NCBI RefSeq assembly: GCF_039534915.1
Contig: NZ_BAAAWE010000001.1
Coordinates: 4,526,001-4,590,000 of the forward strand
DNA from: Streptomyces roseofulvus
Lineage (GTDB): Bacteria; Actinomycetota; Actinomycetes; Streptomycetales; Streptomycetaceae
DNA: 64,000 bases
Reading direction: 5' to 3'
In this document: piece after piece, positions 49,342 to 57,616 of the stretch
Layout: every line of letters starts with the position of its first letter
How positions within the stretch are numbered: the stretch's first letter is position 1
Program-made: the position numbers and the translations under genes
The notes under the pieces: model-generated
The model's database searches: none
Told to the model about the DNA's origin: nothing
What the model saw: only the letters and a program-made list of their open reading frames with translations

Positions 49342-50156
49342 CGGGTGGCTTCCGTGGTCAGGAGCGTCACGCGGTGACGCTCGCCGGGCGGGGTGAGGAG
49401 CTCGCGGGTCAGGACGGTCAGTCCGGCGGCGGCCAGTTCGGCCTCCAGGACGTCCAGGCCGATCACGGCCACCCGGTCGGTGCAGACGGTGACGGGGCTG
49501 TCGTCGGCGGGCGGGTCGGCGGGGAGCAGGGTGACGGAGCGGCTGGTGGCGCCGGCCGGCCAGTGCTCGTACAGCTCGTAGGCGGTGCCGCCGGCGCCGG
49601 TGACGCGGACGGCCGTCTCGTCGGGGCCGTCGTCGTCGCCGCGCTCCAGGGCGGTGAGCCGGAACCGGCCGCCGTCCGCGAGGTGGTCGAGGACGGAGCG
49701 GTAGAGGCCGGCGCGGCCTTCGGCGTCGAGCAGGGAGAGCGAGGTGGTGCCGAGCAGGATGTGCGGGAAGCGGCGGCCGAGCGCGAAGGCGGACATGTCG
49801 CCCTGGACGACGGTGCAGCGGGAGCGCATCGAGGCGGGTGCCCTGTCGAGTTCGGCGCGGAGCAGGTCGAGCATGTCGGCGGAGAGGTCGAGGGCGGTGA
49901 CCTCGCGTCCGCCGGCGAGCAGCGGGAGGGTGAACCGGCCGGCTCCGGCGGCCAGGTCGAGGACGGGGCCGGGCGCGCTGCGGACTCCGGAGAGCAGGGC
50001 CCGGGTCTCGGGGTCGTCGTAGGTGGCGAGGTCCTGGTAGAGGGGGGCGCCGAGGCGGTCGTAGAGGCCGCAGTGGCGGGCCCGTGCGCCGAGTGCGGCG
50101 ACGCGGCGGGCGGCGAGGGTGGGCGTGGTGTCGGCGGGGGCGGGTGCGGTGGTCAT
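49338..50156 (-). CDS. SAM-dependent N-methyltransferase (daptide type)
   Basis: This 272-aa class I methyltransferase has motif I GPVLDLAAGAGRFTLPLLAG near 65-84, followed by ALDLSADMLDLLRAEL and VVQGDMSAFALG. It begins TLAARRVAALGARARHCGLY within the first 30 residues. ATG 50156 shares one base with the recognition-protein stop. The expected role is mono- or dimethylation of the newly formed C-terminal amine, or of the N-terminus. Long upstream open frame is rejected. Confidence 0.85.
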   Translation of the reverse strand: MTTAPAPADTTPTLAARRVAALGARARHCGLYDRLGAPLYQDLATYDDPETRALLSGVRSAPGPVLDLAAGAGRFTLPLLAGGREVTALDLSADMLDLLRAELDRAPASMRSRCTVVQGDMSAFALGRRFPHILLGTTSLSLLDAEGRAGLYRSVLDHLADGGRFRLTALERGDDDGPDETAVRVTGAGGTAYELYEHWPAGATSRSVTLLPADPPADDSPVTVCTDRVAVIGLDVLEAELAAAGLTVLTRELLTPPGERHRVTLLTTEATR

Positions 50157-51217
50157 CACGCGGCCGCCGGGAGGGGCAGGGGCAGGGCGATGCCGTGCCG
50201 GTCGAGGAGCGCGACGGTCCGGGCGAGGTCCTCGGCGGGTACGAGCCCGGCGGCGTCGCCCCCGGTGGCGAGGAGGCATTCCAGGGCCCGTGCGGCGCGG
50301 ACGTCGAGGGCGAAGAGGCGGTGGCCGGCGACGGCGTACGCCTCGTGGTCGCGGTGCAGGACGATCGGCAGGCCGGGGTCGGCGAGGTCGGCGGCGGCGC
50401 CGGTCGCGGCGAGGCCGGGGGTGAGCCGGGAGCCGAAGCCGGAGACGCTCAGGCCGGTGACGCCGCGGGCCATGAGGCTGCGCAGGGCGGTGACGGCGGC
50501 CAGGTAGCGGGGCAGGTGGGGGCGGTCGGCGCGGGCCGGCGCGAGGGTGCCGGGCGGCAGCACCCGGCCGGTGCCGGCGGCGCCGTGGGTGAGGTCCGCG
50601 TGGCGGGCGGTGAGGGTGTCGAGGCTGTCGTGGACCGTGCCGAGCACCGCTCCGGTGGGGGAGAGGGAGACCCGGCCGTCGGGGTCGGCGTAGAGCCGCA
50701 GGGCGGGTCCGTCGGCGGGGTCCTGGCCGCCGCCGAGGGCGTCGGGGTCGGCGAGGAGGACGGAGGAGGTGACGAGGAACTCGGGGAAGGCGCCGTCGGC
50801 CAGGGCGCGGTCGGCGTCGGCGAGGAAGGCCGCGTGGTCGTCCTCGTCGAAGACGCGGACCACGGTGGGCCCGAAGACCGTCATGAAGGGGCTGGCGGCG
50901 TAGGAGTGGGTCTGGAGGAAGAAGTCCTGGCCGTTGGAGAACTCGCCGCCGGGCTCGGTGAGGCTGCCGTCGTAGGCGGCGGTGCCGTCCGGGACCTCGC
51001 CCGGGAGTCCGGGGACGAGGACGAGGGTGTCGGGGCCGGCGAGTCCGGCGGCGCGGGCGGCGTCGAGGTGGGCGGCGTCGGCGAGGACCAGGGTGTGGGT
51101 GCCGGTGGCGGGTGCCGGGGCCGGCGGGTCGAGCGGCGTGCCGGTGGCCCAGGAGATGAGGTGCCGCTTGAGCCTGCGGCGGGCGGTGTCCGCGTCCGAG
51201 AGCATTGTCGTGTCCAT
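50156..51217 (-). CDS. RiPP recognition protein (daptide type)
   Basis: This 353-aa protein shows no catalytic motif. It begins MDTTMLSDADTARRRLKRHL and has an Ala/Leu-rich C-terminal region (LFALDVRAARALECLLATGG and LARTVALLDRHGIAL), which could be a winged-helix recognition domain. Similar-sized proteins sit between methyltransferase and aminotransferase genes in daptide clusters and deliver the precursor to the modifying enzymes. That identity is inferred from size and position. ATG 51217 follows AAGGACTTCC. Confidence 0.65.
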   Translation of the reverse strand: MDTTMLSDADTARRRLKRHLISWATGTPLDPPAPAPATGTHTLVLADAAHLDAARAAGLAGPDTLVLVPGLPGEVPDGTAAYDGSLTEPGGEFSNGQDFFLQTHSYAASPFMTVFGPTVVRVFDEDDHAAFLADADRALADGAFPEFLVTSSVLLADPDALGGGQDPADGPALRLYADPDGRVSLSPTGAVLGTVHDSLDTLTARHADLTHGAAGTGRVLPPGTLAPARADRPHLPRYLAAVTALRSLMARGVTGLSVSGFGSRLTPGLAATGAAADLADPGLPIVLHRDHEAYAVAGHRLFALDVRAARALECLLATGGDAAGLVPAEDLARTVALLDRHGIALPLPLPAAA

Positions 51218-51327
51218 GCCAGGAAGTCCTTCGTCGGTCCGTGTCCCGGCTGCCGCGGGGCGCCGGGAGGCACTGGTTCAGGAGGAGGAAGAGGAGGGGA
51301 GGGGGGAGGGCGGGCCGTCGGGGCGGG

Positions 51328-52305
51328 TCAGGGAGCCGTGACGGCCTGGAGGATCGAGGAGAGGTCCGAGAGCGAGTCGCGGGAGCCGAAGAGCTTGTGC
51401 ACGGCGGTGGTGTTGAGGACGATCTCGTCGACCCCCGCCTCCTCGTACGCCCGCAGCCCCTTCACGACCTGCGCGAGGTCGCCGCCGACGAACGCGCCGG
51501 TCTCCACCACCCCGCGCGCCACGTCCGCGAGCTGTCCCGAGCTCACGTCCACCCCTGCCCGGCCGAGCATGTCCAGATAGTGCGGCGCCTGCATGTGGGC
51601 GGCGTTGCCGGCCACGGCCAGCCGCTCCGGGGAGGCCCCCTCGCGCCCGTCCGCCTCCAGCCCCGTCGGCACCATCGCCACCACCCGCGGCAGCGAGGTC
51701 CGGCCCGCGCGGGCCGCCCCCTCGGCCACCGCCGGCAGGAGCACGTCCCGCAGGTACGACGGCGGGGTCAGCCAGGTGATCACGACGTCCGCGACCTCGC
51801 CGGCGAGCCGCGCCATGCCCGGCCGCAGCACCCCCAGGCCCACGTCGACCCGGGGCGCCGCGGCGGGGGCGAGCTGCCCCCGGAAGGTGTAGTGCGGGCC
51901 CGTCGCCTCCACGGTCTCGCCGTCGAGCAGCCCCCGCACCGCCGTCACGTACTCCCGCGCCACCTGGAGGGGCTTGGCGTACGGCGCTCCCAGGATGTTG
52001 GCCTGGAAGGCGGGCGAGCCGGGGCCGAAGCCCGCGATCACCGGCTCCCCGGTGGCCAGGGCCACCGACCGGGCCTGCAGCGCCGCCTCGTACGGGTGGC
52101 GCAGCGGCATCAGCGTGACCCCGAAGCCCGTCGGGACCCGGAATCCGGCCCCGGCCATCCCGGTGAAGGTCTGGTGCGGCTCCATCACCATCGCCTGCCC
52201 CTGCCAGAGCCGGGCGGCTCCGGTCCACCGGACCAGTCCGGCGAAGGGGAGGGCCTGCTCCAGCCGGCGCGGCACACAGGGGAGGAGCACGGAGTAGTCG
52301 GTCAT
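51328..52305 (-). CDS. LLM-class flavin/F420-dependent oxidoreductase
   Basis: This 325-aa luciferase-like monooxygenase-family protein begins MTDYSVLLPCVPRRLEQALP and shows TGFGVTLMPLRHPYEAALQA, PVIAGFGPGSPAFQANILG, LQVAREYVTAVRGLLDGETV and the late GVDEIVLNTTAV. The family binds F420 or FMN in a TIM barrel. In some lanthipeptide clusters F420-dependent LLM enzymes reduce dehydroalanine to D-alanine; beside LanKC this is the most attractive role. An oxidative step in the daptide decarboxylation is the alternative. It is the first gene of the minus-strand operon. Confidence 0.85.
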   Translation of the reverse strand: MTDYSVLLPCVPRRLEQALPFAGLVRWTGAARLWQGQAMVMEPHQTFTGMAGAGFRVPTGFGVTLMPLRHPYEAALQARSVALATGEPVIAGFGPGSPAFQANILGAPYAKPLQVAREYVTAVRGLLDGETVEATGPHYTFRGQLAPAAAPRVDVGLGVLRPGMARLAGEVADVVITWLTPPSYLRDVLLPAVAEGAARAGRTSLPRVVAMVPTGLEADGREGASPERLAVAGNAAHMQAPHYLDMLGRAGVDVSSGQLADVARGVVETGAFVGGDLAQVVKGLRAYEEAGVDEIVLNTTAVHKLFGSRDSLSDLSSILQAVTAP

Positions 52306-52388
52306 GGCGGCGGGTCTCCTGCGGTCGGTGTCCGGCGGGGCGGGCGGGGGCGGCGGGCGGTGGGGCCGTGGCCGGCCCGGGGTGCGGA

Positions 52389-52673
52389 CTACTTCCAGTC
52401 GTTGTTGTTCTTCGGCAGCGGGGCCACGTCCGACACCAGGTCGCCGATCCGGCCGATCAGCTCGCGGACGTCGCCGCCGACGCCGTCGAAGGGCAGCCGC
52501 TCGGGGGTGCCCGCCGGGGCCTCGGCCGCGGTGCGGTGCGCCGCCGCCGGCTCGTCGGCGGCGAAGGCCGCGCCCTGCGCGCCGGTGGCCAGAAGACCGG
52601 CGGTCATCAGGGCCACGACGGAGGCGCGCACGCGGCGGCGGGACGACGTCGTGGGGTTCGCGGTGCTGTTCAC
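52389..52673 (-). CDS. small secreted peptide next to the RiPP regulator
   Basis: This 94-aa protein has a basic N-region (TTSSRRRVRAS) and hydrophobic core VVALMTAGLLATGAQGAAFA, with cleavage likely after AFA near residue 38. The mature part of about 56 residues contains GDVRELIGRIGDLVSDVAPL and ends LPKNNNDWK. No family was recognised. It is 83 bp upstream of the RiPP operon on the same strand and divergent from the LuxR-type regulator. The layout mirrors the secreted peptide at 8931-9080, also with a Trp near the C-terminus. Confidence 0.75.
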   Translation of the reverse strand: MNSTANPTTSSRRRVRASVVALMTAGLLATGAQGAAFAADEPAAAHRTAAEAPAGTPERLPFDGVGGDVRELIGRIGDLVSDVAPLPKNNNDWK

Positions 52674-52961
52674 GGTGGTCTCCTCGGTCCTGAACGGGGG
52701 GTGTGCCCTGTGCGGCTCTGCTTCGCTTCCGCGCTGTTCGCGCTTTCGCTTGTGAGGAAGACTCTGCCGTCTCGAGGGGCCCGTCAGGGGGCCTCGAGCG
52801 CGCAGCTTGCTGCACGCCGGGGTTCCTCATGTTGCACACGCGTGGCAGAAACACCCGTGACAAAAGCGCTGAATACCGGGCATTCCACCATTGACACACC
52901 AGTCCGGGCGGCTGAAGATTCCCACGGGGCAGCAATGATCGATCGTCAAAGGGGGGGATAC
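52674..52961. promoter_or_regulatory. divergent control region of the RiPP regulator/peptide pair
   Basis: This 288-bp gap has no gene. A TTGACA (52891-52896) with AAGATT 18 bp later points toward the regulator. CTCGAGG (52771-52777) and CCTCGAG (52792-52798) form an inverted repeat that could be an operator between the two divergent promoters. Confidence 0.5.
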
Positions 52962-54017
52962 GTGAGCAACTTGCTCTCGTTTCTGGGAGTGACCGAGGAA
53001 GAGGAAGAGGCGTACCGCGCCCTCCTGCGCCGCGGATCCGCCTCGGCGGCCTCGGGGAGACAGGAGACCGGCGCACCGCACGGGGAGAGACGGGGAGCGG
53101 AAGCGGCGGACGGCCCGAGACCGGGGGCCGGAGCGGCGGAGGCGGGCCGGGAGGTCCTGGAACGGCTGCTGGTGCTGGGACTGGCCACCGGCGGCGCCCA
53201 CGGCGTCATCCGCGCCGTCCCGCCGGCCCGCGCCGTCGACGCCCTCGTGGAGAGCCGGCTGCGCACCCTGCGCGAGGAGCTGGAGACCGAGGCCACCCGC
53301 CGCTCGGTCATCGAGTCGCTCTTCATGGAGTGCTGGACCGCCGTCCCCCCGCCGCACGACGACCAGGCCGGCGAGGGCCAGATGATCGCCCAGCTGCACG
53401 GCATCGACGCGGTGCGGGAGGCCATCGACGAGCTGACCTTCTTCGCCCGCACCGAGGACCTGACCACCGAACCCACCGGGGTCCTCGCCGAGGAGTCCAT
53501 CGCCGTCTCGCACCCGATCAACATGCGGCTGCTGCGCCGCGGCGTCCGGCTGCGCACCATCATGGGCGCCGCGATCCTCCAGGACGAGCCCACCCTCACG
53601 TACATGCGGGAACTGGTCTCGCACGGAGCCGAGGTACGGGTCTCGCACCAGCCGATCGAGCGGGTGATCATCGTCGACCGCTCGGCGGCGCTCACCCCCA
53701 TCGACCCGGCCCACACCGCCCGGGGCGCCCTCCTGGTCCGCGAGCCGGGGCTGGTGGCGACGCTGGTCACGCTCTTCGAGCGGATGTGGGAGGCGGCGGA
53801 GGAGCTGCCGAGCGAGGAGGTGGACCTGCCGTCGGACGTCGAGCGGGACATCCTCGCGATGCTCAGGGAGGCGGACAAGGACGAGACGGCCGCCCGCCAA
53901 CTGGGCATGTCCGTCCGCACCTACCGCAAGCACCTGGCCGCGCTCATGCGCCGCCTCGGCGCGGCGAACCGGGTGGAGGCGGCCCTCCTCGCGCACGAGA
54001 AGGGCTGGCTCGGCTAG
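52962..54017 (+). CDS. TrmB-like/LuxR-type regulator of the RiPP cluster
   Basis: This 351-aa regulator starts at GTG 52962 behind AAAGGGGGGG. The N-terminus NLLSFLGVTEEEEEAYRALL is the first helix of a TrmB-like winged helix, interrupted by a Gly/Ala/Arg-rich insertion near 30-60. The middle part has IERVIIVDRSAALTPID, matching VCDRSTAFIPDK of the regulator at 7711-8796. The C-terminal helix-turn-helix is ETAARQLGMSVRTYRKHLAA near 305-325. It probably activates the divergent peptide and RiPP operon. Its relation to the other regulator is clear in the middle and C-terminal parts. Confidence 0.85.
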   Translation: MSNLLSFLGVTEEEEEAYRALLRRGSASAASGRQETGAPHGERRGAEAADGPRPGAGAAEAGREVLERLLVLGLATGGAHGVIRAVPPARAVDALVESRLRTLREELETEATRRSVIESLFMECWTAVPPPHDDQAGEGQMIAQLHGIDAVREAIDELTFFARTEDLTTEPTGVLAEESIAVSHPINMRLLRRGVRLRTIMGAAILQDEPTLTYMRELVSHGAEVRVSHQPIERVIIVDRSAALTPIDPAHTARGALLVREPGLVATLVTLFERMWEAAEELPSEEVDLPSDVERDILAMLREADKDETAARQLGMSVRTYRKHLAALMRRLGAANRVEAALLAHEKGWLG

Positions 54018-54021
54018 CGCC

Positions 54022-54064
54022 CGGGGCCCTGCCCCCACGGCACGTGCGTGGCAGCAGGGCCCCG
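54022..54064. terminator. terminator between the regulator and murP
   Basis: CGGGGCCCTGC (54022-54032) pairs with GCAGGGCCCCG (54054-54064), perfect over 11 bp. A smaller CCACG/CGTGG hairpin sits inside the 21-nt loop. The neighbouring genes converge. Confidence 0.75.
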
Positions 54065-54107
54065 TCCCTCGGAGTCGTCCAAGAGGAGGTCGTGCGGCGT
54101 CCGGGCC

Positions 54108-55595
54108 TCAGACCTTCACGGGCTCCGGTTCCGGGTCGGCGCTGGGACCGCCGGCGGCGGCCACCGGCGCGGGGGTGGCCTCCGGGTCCACGTCGAACTC
54201 CTCGATCATCGCGCGGCTGAAGCCCCAGAAGTAGGTGGCGACGAAGCCCACGGCATAGCCGACGAGCAGACCGCCCGCGTAGATCGCGAGGGTCGGGCCG
54301 AGGCCCTTGTCGCCGTCCAGGAGCGGGAAGAGCGCCCAGCCGGACGGGCCGATGGCGGTGGAGCCGACCTTGTCGCCCAGCATGCTGAAGAGGCCGACGA
54401 AGCCGCCGCCGAACGCGCCGCCGACGCAGGCCGTGACGAAGGGGCGGCCCAGCGGCAGGGAGACGCCGTAGATCAGCGGCTCGCCGACGCCGAGGAAGCC
54501 GGCCGGGAGGGCGGACTTGATGGTGCGGCGGAGGGAGCCGTTGCGGGGCAGCCGCAGGTACACCGCCATGGCCGCGCCGACCTGCCCCGCGCCCGCCATC
54601 GCCAGGATCGGCAGCAGGACCGTGTAGCCCTGCTGTTCGATCAGCGTGGTGTGGATCGGGATGAGGGCCTGGTGGAGGCCGAGCATCACCAGCGGCAGGA
54701 ACAGCCCGCCGAGGAGGAAGCCGGCGCCGGCGCCCGCGTTCGCCAGGAGCCAGTCGGCGGCGTCGCCGATCGCCTGCGAGACCTCGCCCGCGAGGAACAT
54801 CAGGCCGAAGATCGTGACGAGGCCGGAGACGAGCACGGTGAGCGTCGGGGTGACCAGCACGTCCAGTGACTCCGGCACCCTGCGGCGGCACCACTTCTCC
54901 ACGTACACGGCGAGCACGGCCGCGCCCAGCGCGCCGAGGACCCCGCCCTGGCCGGGGGAGAGGGCCTGGCCGAAGACCTCGATCTTGGCGACGCCCGCGT
55001 AGACGATGATGGCCGCGACCGCGCCGCCGAGGATCGGCGTGCCGCCGAACTCCTGGGCCGTGTTGTAGCCGACGAAGACCGCGATGAGGGCCATGAAGCC
55101 GCTCGCGACGGCGGCCAGCGCCGGGGTGACGCCGGGCAGCCAGCCGAGGTTGACCAGCAGGCCGTTGAGGCCGGCGATGATGCCGCAGCCGATGAGGGCG
55201 GGGATCAGCGGGACGAAGATGTTCGCGATCTTCCGGAGGAAGAGCTTGAAGGGGGTGGAGTTCTTCGCCTTCCGCGCCGCCTTGAGGGCGGCGCCCTTGT
55301 CGGCCAGCTCCTCCGCCGTGTGGGCCAGCTGCGGCGCCTCCGCCACCAGGGCCTCGAACGCGGGGGTCACGCGGGCGACCGTGCCGGGGCCGAGGACGAT
55401 CTGGTACGTGTCGTCCTCCACCACGCCCATCACGGACGGCAGGGCCTTCAGGGCCTCGTCCTGGACGAGCGAGCGGTCGCGCAGACCCAGCCGGAGGCGG
55501 GTCATGCAGTGGGCCACGGAGGTGATGTTCCCGGCGCCGCCGACGAGGGGGAGGATCGCGGCGGCGACGGCGCGGTTCTTGTCGTCTGTGCTCAT
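54108..55595 (-). CDS. murP: PTS EIIBC permease, probably N-acetylmuramic acid-specific
   Basis: This 495-aa protein has an EIIB domain with the phosphorylated Cys30 (NITSVAHCMTRLRLGL) and, after a linker, an EIIC domain of about ten membrane helices (KIANIFVPLIPALIGCGIIA; GVGEPLIYGVSLPLG with the substrate-site glutamate). No EIIA domain is attached, so a separate EIIA is needed. The downstream order murQ-murR on the same strand points to MurNAc uptake with phosphorylation to MurNAc-6-phosphate. Sucrose and trehalose PTS proteins are similar; the neighbours decide the call. Confidence 0.88.
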   Translation of the reverse strand: MSTDDKNRAVAAAILPLVGGAGNITSVAHCMTRLRLGLRDRSLVQDEALKALPSVMGVVEDDTYQIVLGPGTVARVTPAFEALVAEAPQLAHTAEELADKGAALKAARKAKNSTPFKLFLRKIANIFVPLIPALIGCGIIAGLNGLLVNLGWLPGVTPALAAVASGFMALIAVFVGYNTAQEFGGTPILGGAVAAIIVYAGVAKIEVFGQALSPGQGGVLGALGAAVLAVYVEKWCRRRVPESLDVLVTPTLTVLVSGLVTIFGLMFLAGEVSQAIGDAADWLLANAGAGAGFLLGGLFLPLVMLGLHQALIPIHTTLIEQQGYTVLLPILAMAGAGQVGAAMAVYLRLPRNGSLRRTIKSALPAGFLGVGEPLIYGVSLPLGRPFVTACVGGAFGGGFVGLFSMLGDKVGSTAIGPSGWALFPLLDGDKGLGPTLAIYAGGLLVGYAVGFVATYFWGFSRAMIEEFDVDPEATPAPVAAAGGPSADPEPEPVKV

Positions 55596-55632
55596 GTGCG
55601 GTGGTGCCTTGCTGTGAGGGGGGGCTCGGAGG

Positions 55633-56562
55633 TCAGGGGGCGGTCGCGTGCAGCGCCGCACGCAGATGCCCGCCGGAGTCCTTCAGCCGCCGCGCCGCGG
55701 TGGCGGCGTCGACGTCGGCGAGAAGGATCAGGATGGCGTTCTTCACCTCCCCCTCGGCGGCGGTGAGGGCGGCCTCGATCTGCTCGTCGGGGGCGCCGGT
55801 CGCGAGCGCGACGATGCGGCGCGAGCGGGCCTGGAGCTTCTCGTTGGAGGCGCGGACGTCGACCATGAGGTTCCCGTAGGTCTTGCCGAGCCGGATCATG
55901 GTGATCGTCGAGATCATGTTGAGGACCAGCTTCTGGGCGGTGCCGGCCTTCAGCCGGGTGGAGCCGGTGAGGAGTTCGGGCCCGGTGACGACCTCGATGC
56001 CGTGCTCGGCGGCGGCCGCGAGCGCGCTGTCCGCGTTGCAGGACAGGCCGATGGTGAGCGCCCCGGCGGCGCGGGCGTGCTCGACGGCGCCGATGGCGTA
56101 CGGGGTGCGGCCGGAGGCGGAGACGCCGACCACGGTGTCGTCGGGGCCGACGCCGGCGGCGTCGAGGTCCGCGGCGGCGAGCTCCTTGGAGTCCTCGGCG
56201 CCCTCGACGGCCTGGACCATGGCGGAGGGGCCGCCCGCGATCAGGCCGACGACCCGGGAGGGCTCGGTGTTGAAGGTGGGCGGGCACTCGCTGGCGTCGA
56301 GCACGCCGAGCCGTCCGGCGGTGCCGGCCCCCAGGTAGAGCAGCCGGCCGCCGCGGGCCATCCGCTCGGCGGTGGCGTCGATGGCGGCGGCGATCGCGGG
56401 CAGCTGCCGGGCCACCGCGGCGGGGACGCTCTGGTCCTCGCCGTTCATGGTGCGGGCGATCTCCAGGGTGGACAGCCGGTCGATCTCGGCCAGTTCGGGA
56501 CGGTACGCCTCGGTGGTGAGGGTGGCCAGCTGGGCGCGGAGTTCGGAGTACGTGTCGGGCAC
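55633..56562 (-). CDS. murQ: N-acetylmuramic acid-6-phosphate etherase
   Basis: This 309-aa SIS-domain lyase splits lactate from MurNAc-6-phosphate, giving GlcNAc-6-phosphate, which feeds NagA. It contains RLLYLGAGTAGRLGVLDASE and CPPTFNTEPSRVVGLIAGG with the catalytic glutamate region, and TRLKAGTAQKLVLNMISTI. Length and motifs are fully standard. It lies 37 bp upstream of murP. Confidence 0.95.
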   Translation of the reverse strand: MPDTYSELRAQLATLTTEAYRPELAEIDRLSTLEIARTMNGEDQSVPAAVARQLPAIAAAIDATAERMARGGRLLYLGAGTAGRLGVLDASECPPTFNTEPSRVVGLIAGGPSAMVQAVEGAEDSKELAAADLDAAGVGPDDTVVGVSASGRTPYAIGAVEHARAAGALTIGLSCNADSALAAAAEHGIEVVTGPELLTGSTRLKAGTAQKLVLNMISTITMIRLGKTYGNLMVDVRASNEKLQARSRRIVALATGAPDEQIEAALTAAEGEVKNAILILLADVDAATAARRLKDSGGHLRAALHATAP

Positions 56563-56584
56563 GGCGGGCTGCTTTCTCCTGGGT

Positions 56585-57505
56585 TCAGCGGGTGGTGCGG
56601 GGCGAGTGGCGGTGGGCGAGGGCTTCGTACGAGGCCGCGAGGGCGGGGGCCGCGGTCTCGTACGTGCGCTGGGTGACGCAGGTGAACAGGCAGTCCACGA
56701 CCAGGAGTTGGCTGGTGCGGGACGACATGGCGGCCGGTCTCAGCTCGCTCTCGCGGGCGGTGGAGGTGGTGAGCACGTGGTCGGCGTACTGGCTGACCGG
56801 GCCGTCCGGGCGGCCGGTGATCGCGACCGTGGTGGCGCCGTGCTCGAAGGCCACCCGGAGCGGTTCTATGACGTCGCCGGTGGAGCCGGAGTGGGTGATG
56901 GCGAGGGCCACGTCGCCGGAGCGGAGCTGCACGGCGTTGGTGACGGCGAGGTGCGGGTCGCCGTGGGCGTGCGCGATGAGGCCGATCCGGAGCAGCTTCT
57001 GCACGAGGTCCTGGGCGACGAGGCCGGAGGCGCCGACGCCGTACACGTCGATGCGGCGGGCGGTGGCGCAGGCCGCGGCGACCGCGCCGAGCTGGACGGT
57101 GTCGAGCGCGGCGGCGGTGTCGGCGAGGGTCTGCCGCTCGTCGTGGGCGAGCTTGGCGACGACGTCGGCGACGGGGTCGTCGACGGCGATGTCGGCGGTG
57201 ACGGAGGGCGCCCGGCCGGACTGCTGCTGGGCGGCGAGCCCCGCGAGGGCGAGCCGCAGGTCGCGGTAGCCGGGGTAGCCGAGGAGGCGGGCGGTGCGGA
57301 CGACGGTGGCCTCGCTGGTGCCGGTCAGTTCGGCGAGGCCGGTGACCGTGAGGGCGGCGCAGCCGGCGGGGTCCCCGGCGACGGCCTCGGCGACCCGCTG
57401 CATGGAGCGGGTCATGGAAGGGGAGAGGGTCCGTACCTTGGCGGCGAGCGCGGCCGGCGCCGGGGGCGCCTCGCCGCTGAAAGTTTCCTTCACGTCATGG
57501 GTCAC
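56585..57505 (-). CDS. murR: RpiR/MurR-family transcriptional regulator
   Basis: This 306-aa regulator has an N-terminal RpiR helix-turn-helix (LAELTGTSEATVVRTARLLG near 54-73) and a C-terminal SIS sugar-phosphate domain (RIDVYGVGASGLVAQDLVQK and ALAITHSGSTGDVIEPL). GTG 57505 is the start. It is cotranscribed with murQ and murP, and the likely effector is MurNAc-6-phosphate. A TGAAAG-based palindrome sits just upstream and a second copy lies within the first codons. Confidence 0.9.
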   Translation of the reverse strand: MTHDVKETFSGEAPPAPAALAAKVRTLSPSMTRSMQRVAEAVAGDPAGCAALTVTGLAELTGTSEATVVRTARLLGYPGYRDLRLALAGLAAQQQSGRAPSVTADIAVDDPVADVVAKLAHDERQTLADTAAALDTVQLGAVAAACATARRIDVYGVGASGLVAQDLVQKLLRIGLIAHAHGDPHLAVTNAVQLRSGDVALAITHSGSTGDVIEPLRVAFEHGATTVAITGRPDGPVSQYADHVLTTSTARESELRPAAMSSRTSQLLVVDCLFTCVTQRTYETAAPALAASYEALAHRHSPRTTR

Positions 57506-57523
57506 GCTTGAAAGATACTTTCA
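57478..57523. promoter_or_regulatory. two TGAAAG-N-CTTTCA-type operator sites at the murR start
   Basis: TGAAAGATACTTTCA (57509-57523) is a perfect inverted repeat directly before the GTG. TGAAAGTTTCCTTCA (57478-57492) is a near copy inside the first codons. The paired sites suggest autorepression of murR-murQ-murP. Confidence 0.75.
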
Positions 57524-57616
57524 CGGACTGGTCGGGACAAGAGCCCGTACGTCCTGGAGGAGCCGGAGAGGAAGGGGACCTTCGTCCCGCCGCCCCGCAC
57601 GGTGGACAATGGGCCC

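Larger units (their letters stand above)
38394..52305 (-). other. hybrid RiPP biosynthetic gene cluster (daptide enzymes plus LanKC, YcaO and LLM oxidoreductase)
   Basis: Thirteen minus-strand genes, mostly overlapping or closely spaced, run from the LLM oxidoreductase (52305) to the ABC permease (38394). Order of transcription: LLM, recognition protein, methyltransferase, aminotransferase, dehydrogenase, three precursors, M50 protease, LanKC, YcaO, ABC ATPase, ABC permease. The dehydrogenase-aminotransferase-methyltransferase-recognition-protease set with several precursors ending in Thr is the daptide constellation. LanKC, YcaO and LLM are additions from other RiPP classes. Confidence 0.85.
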
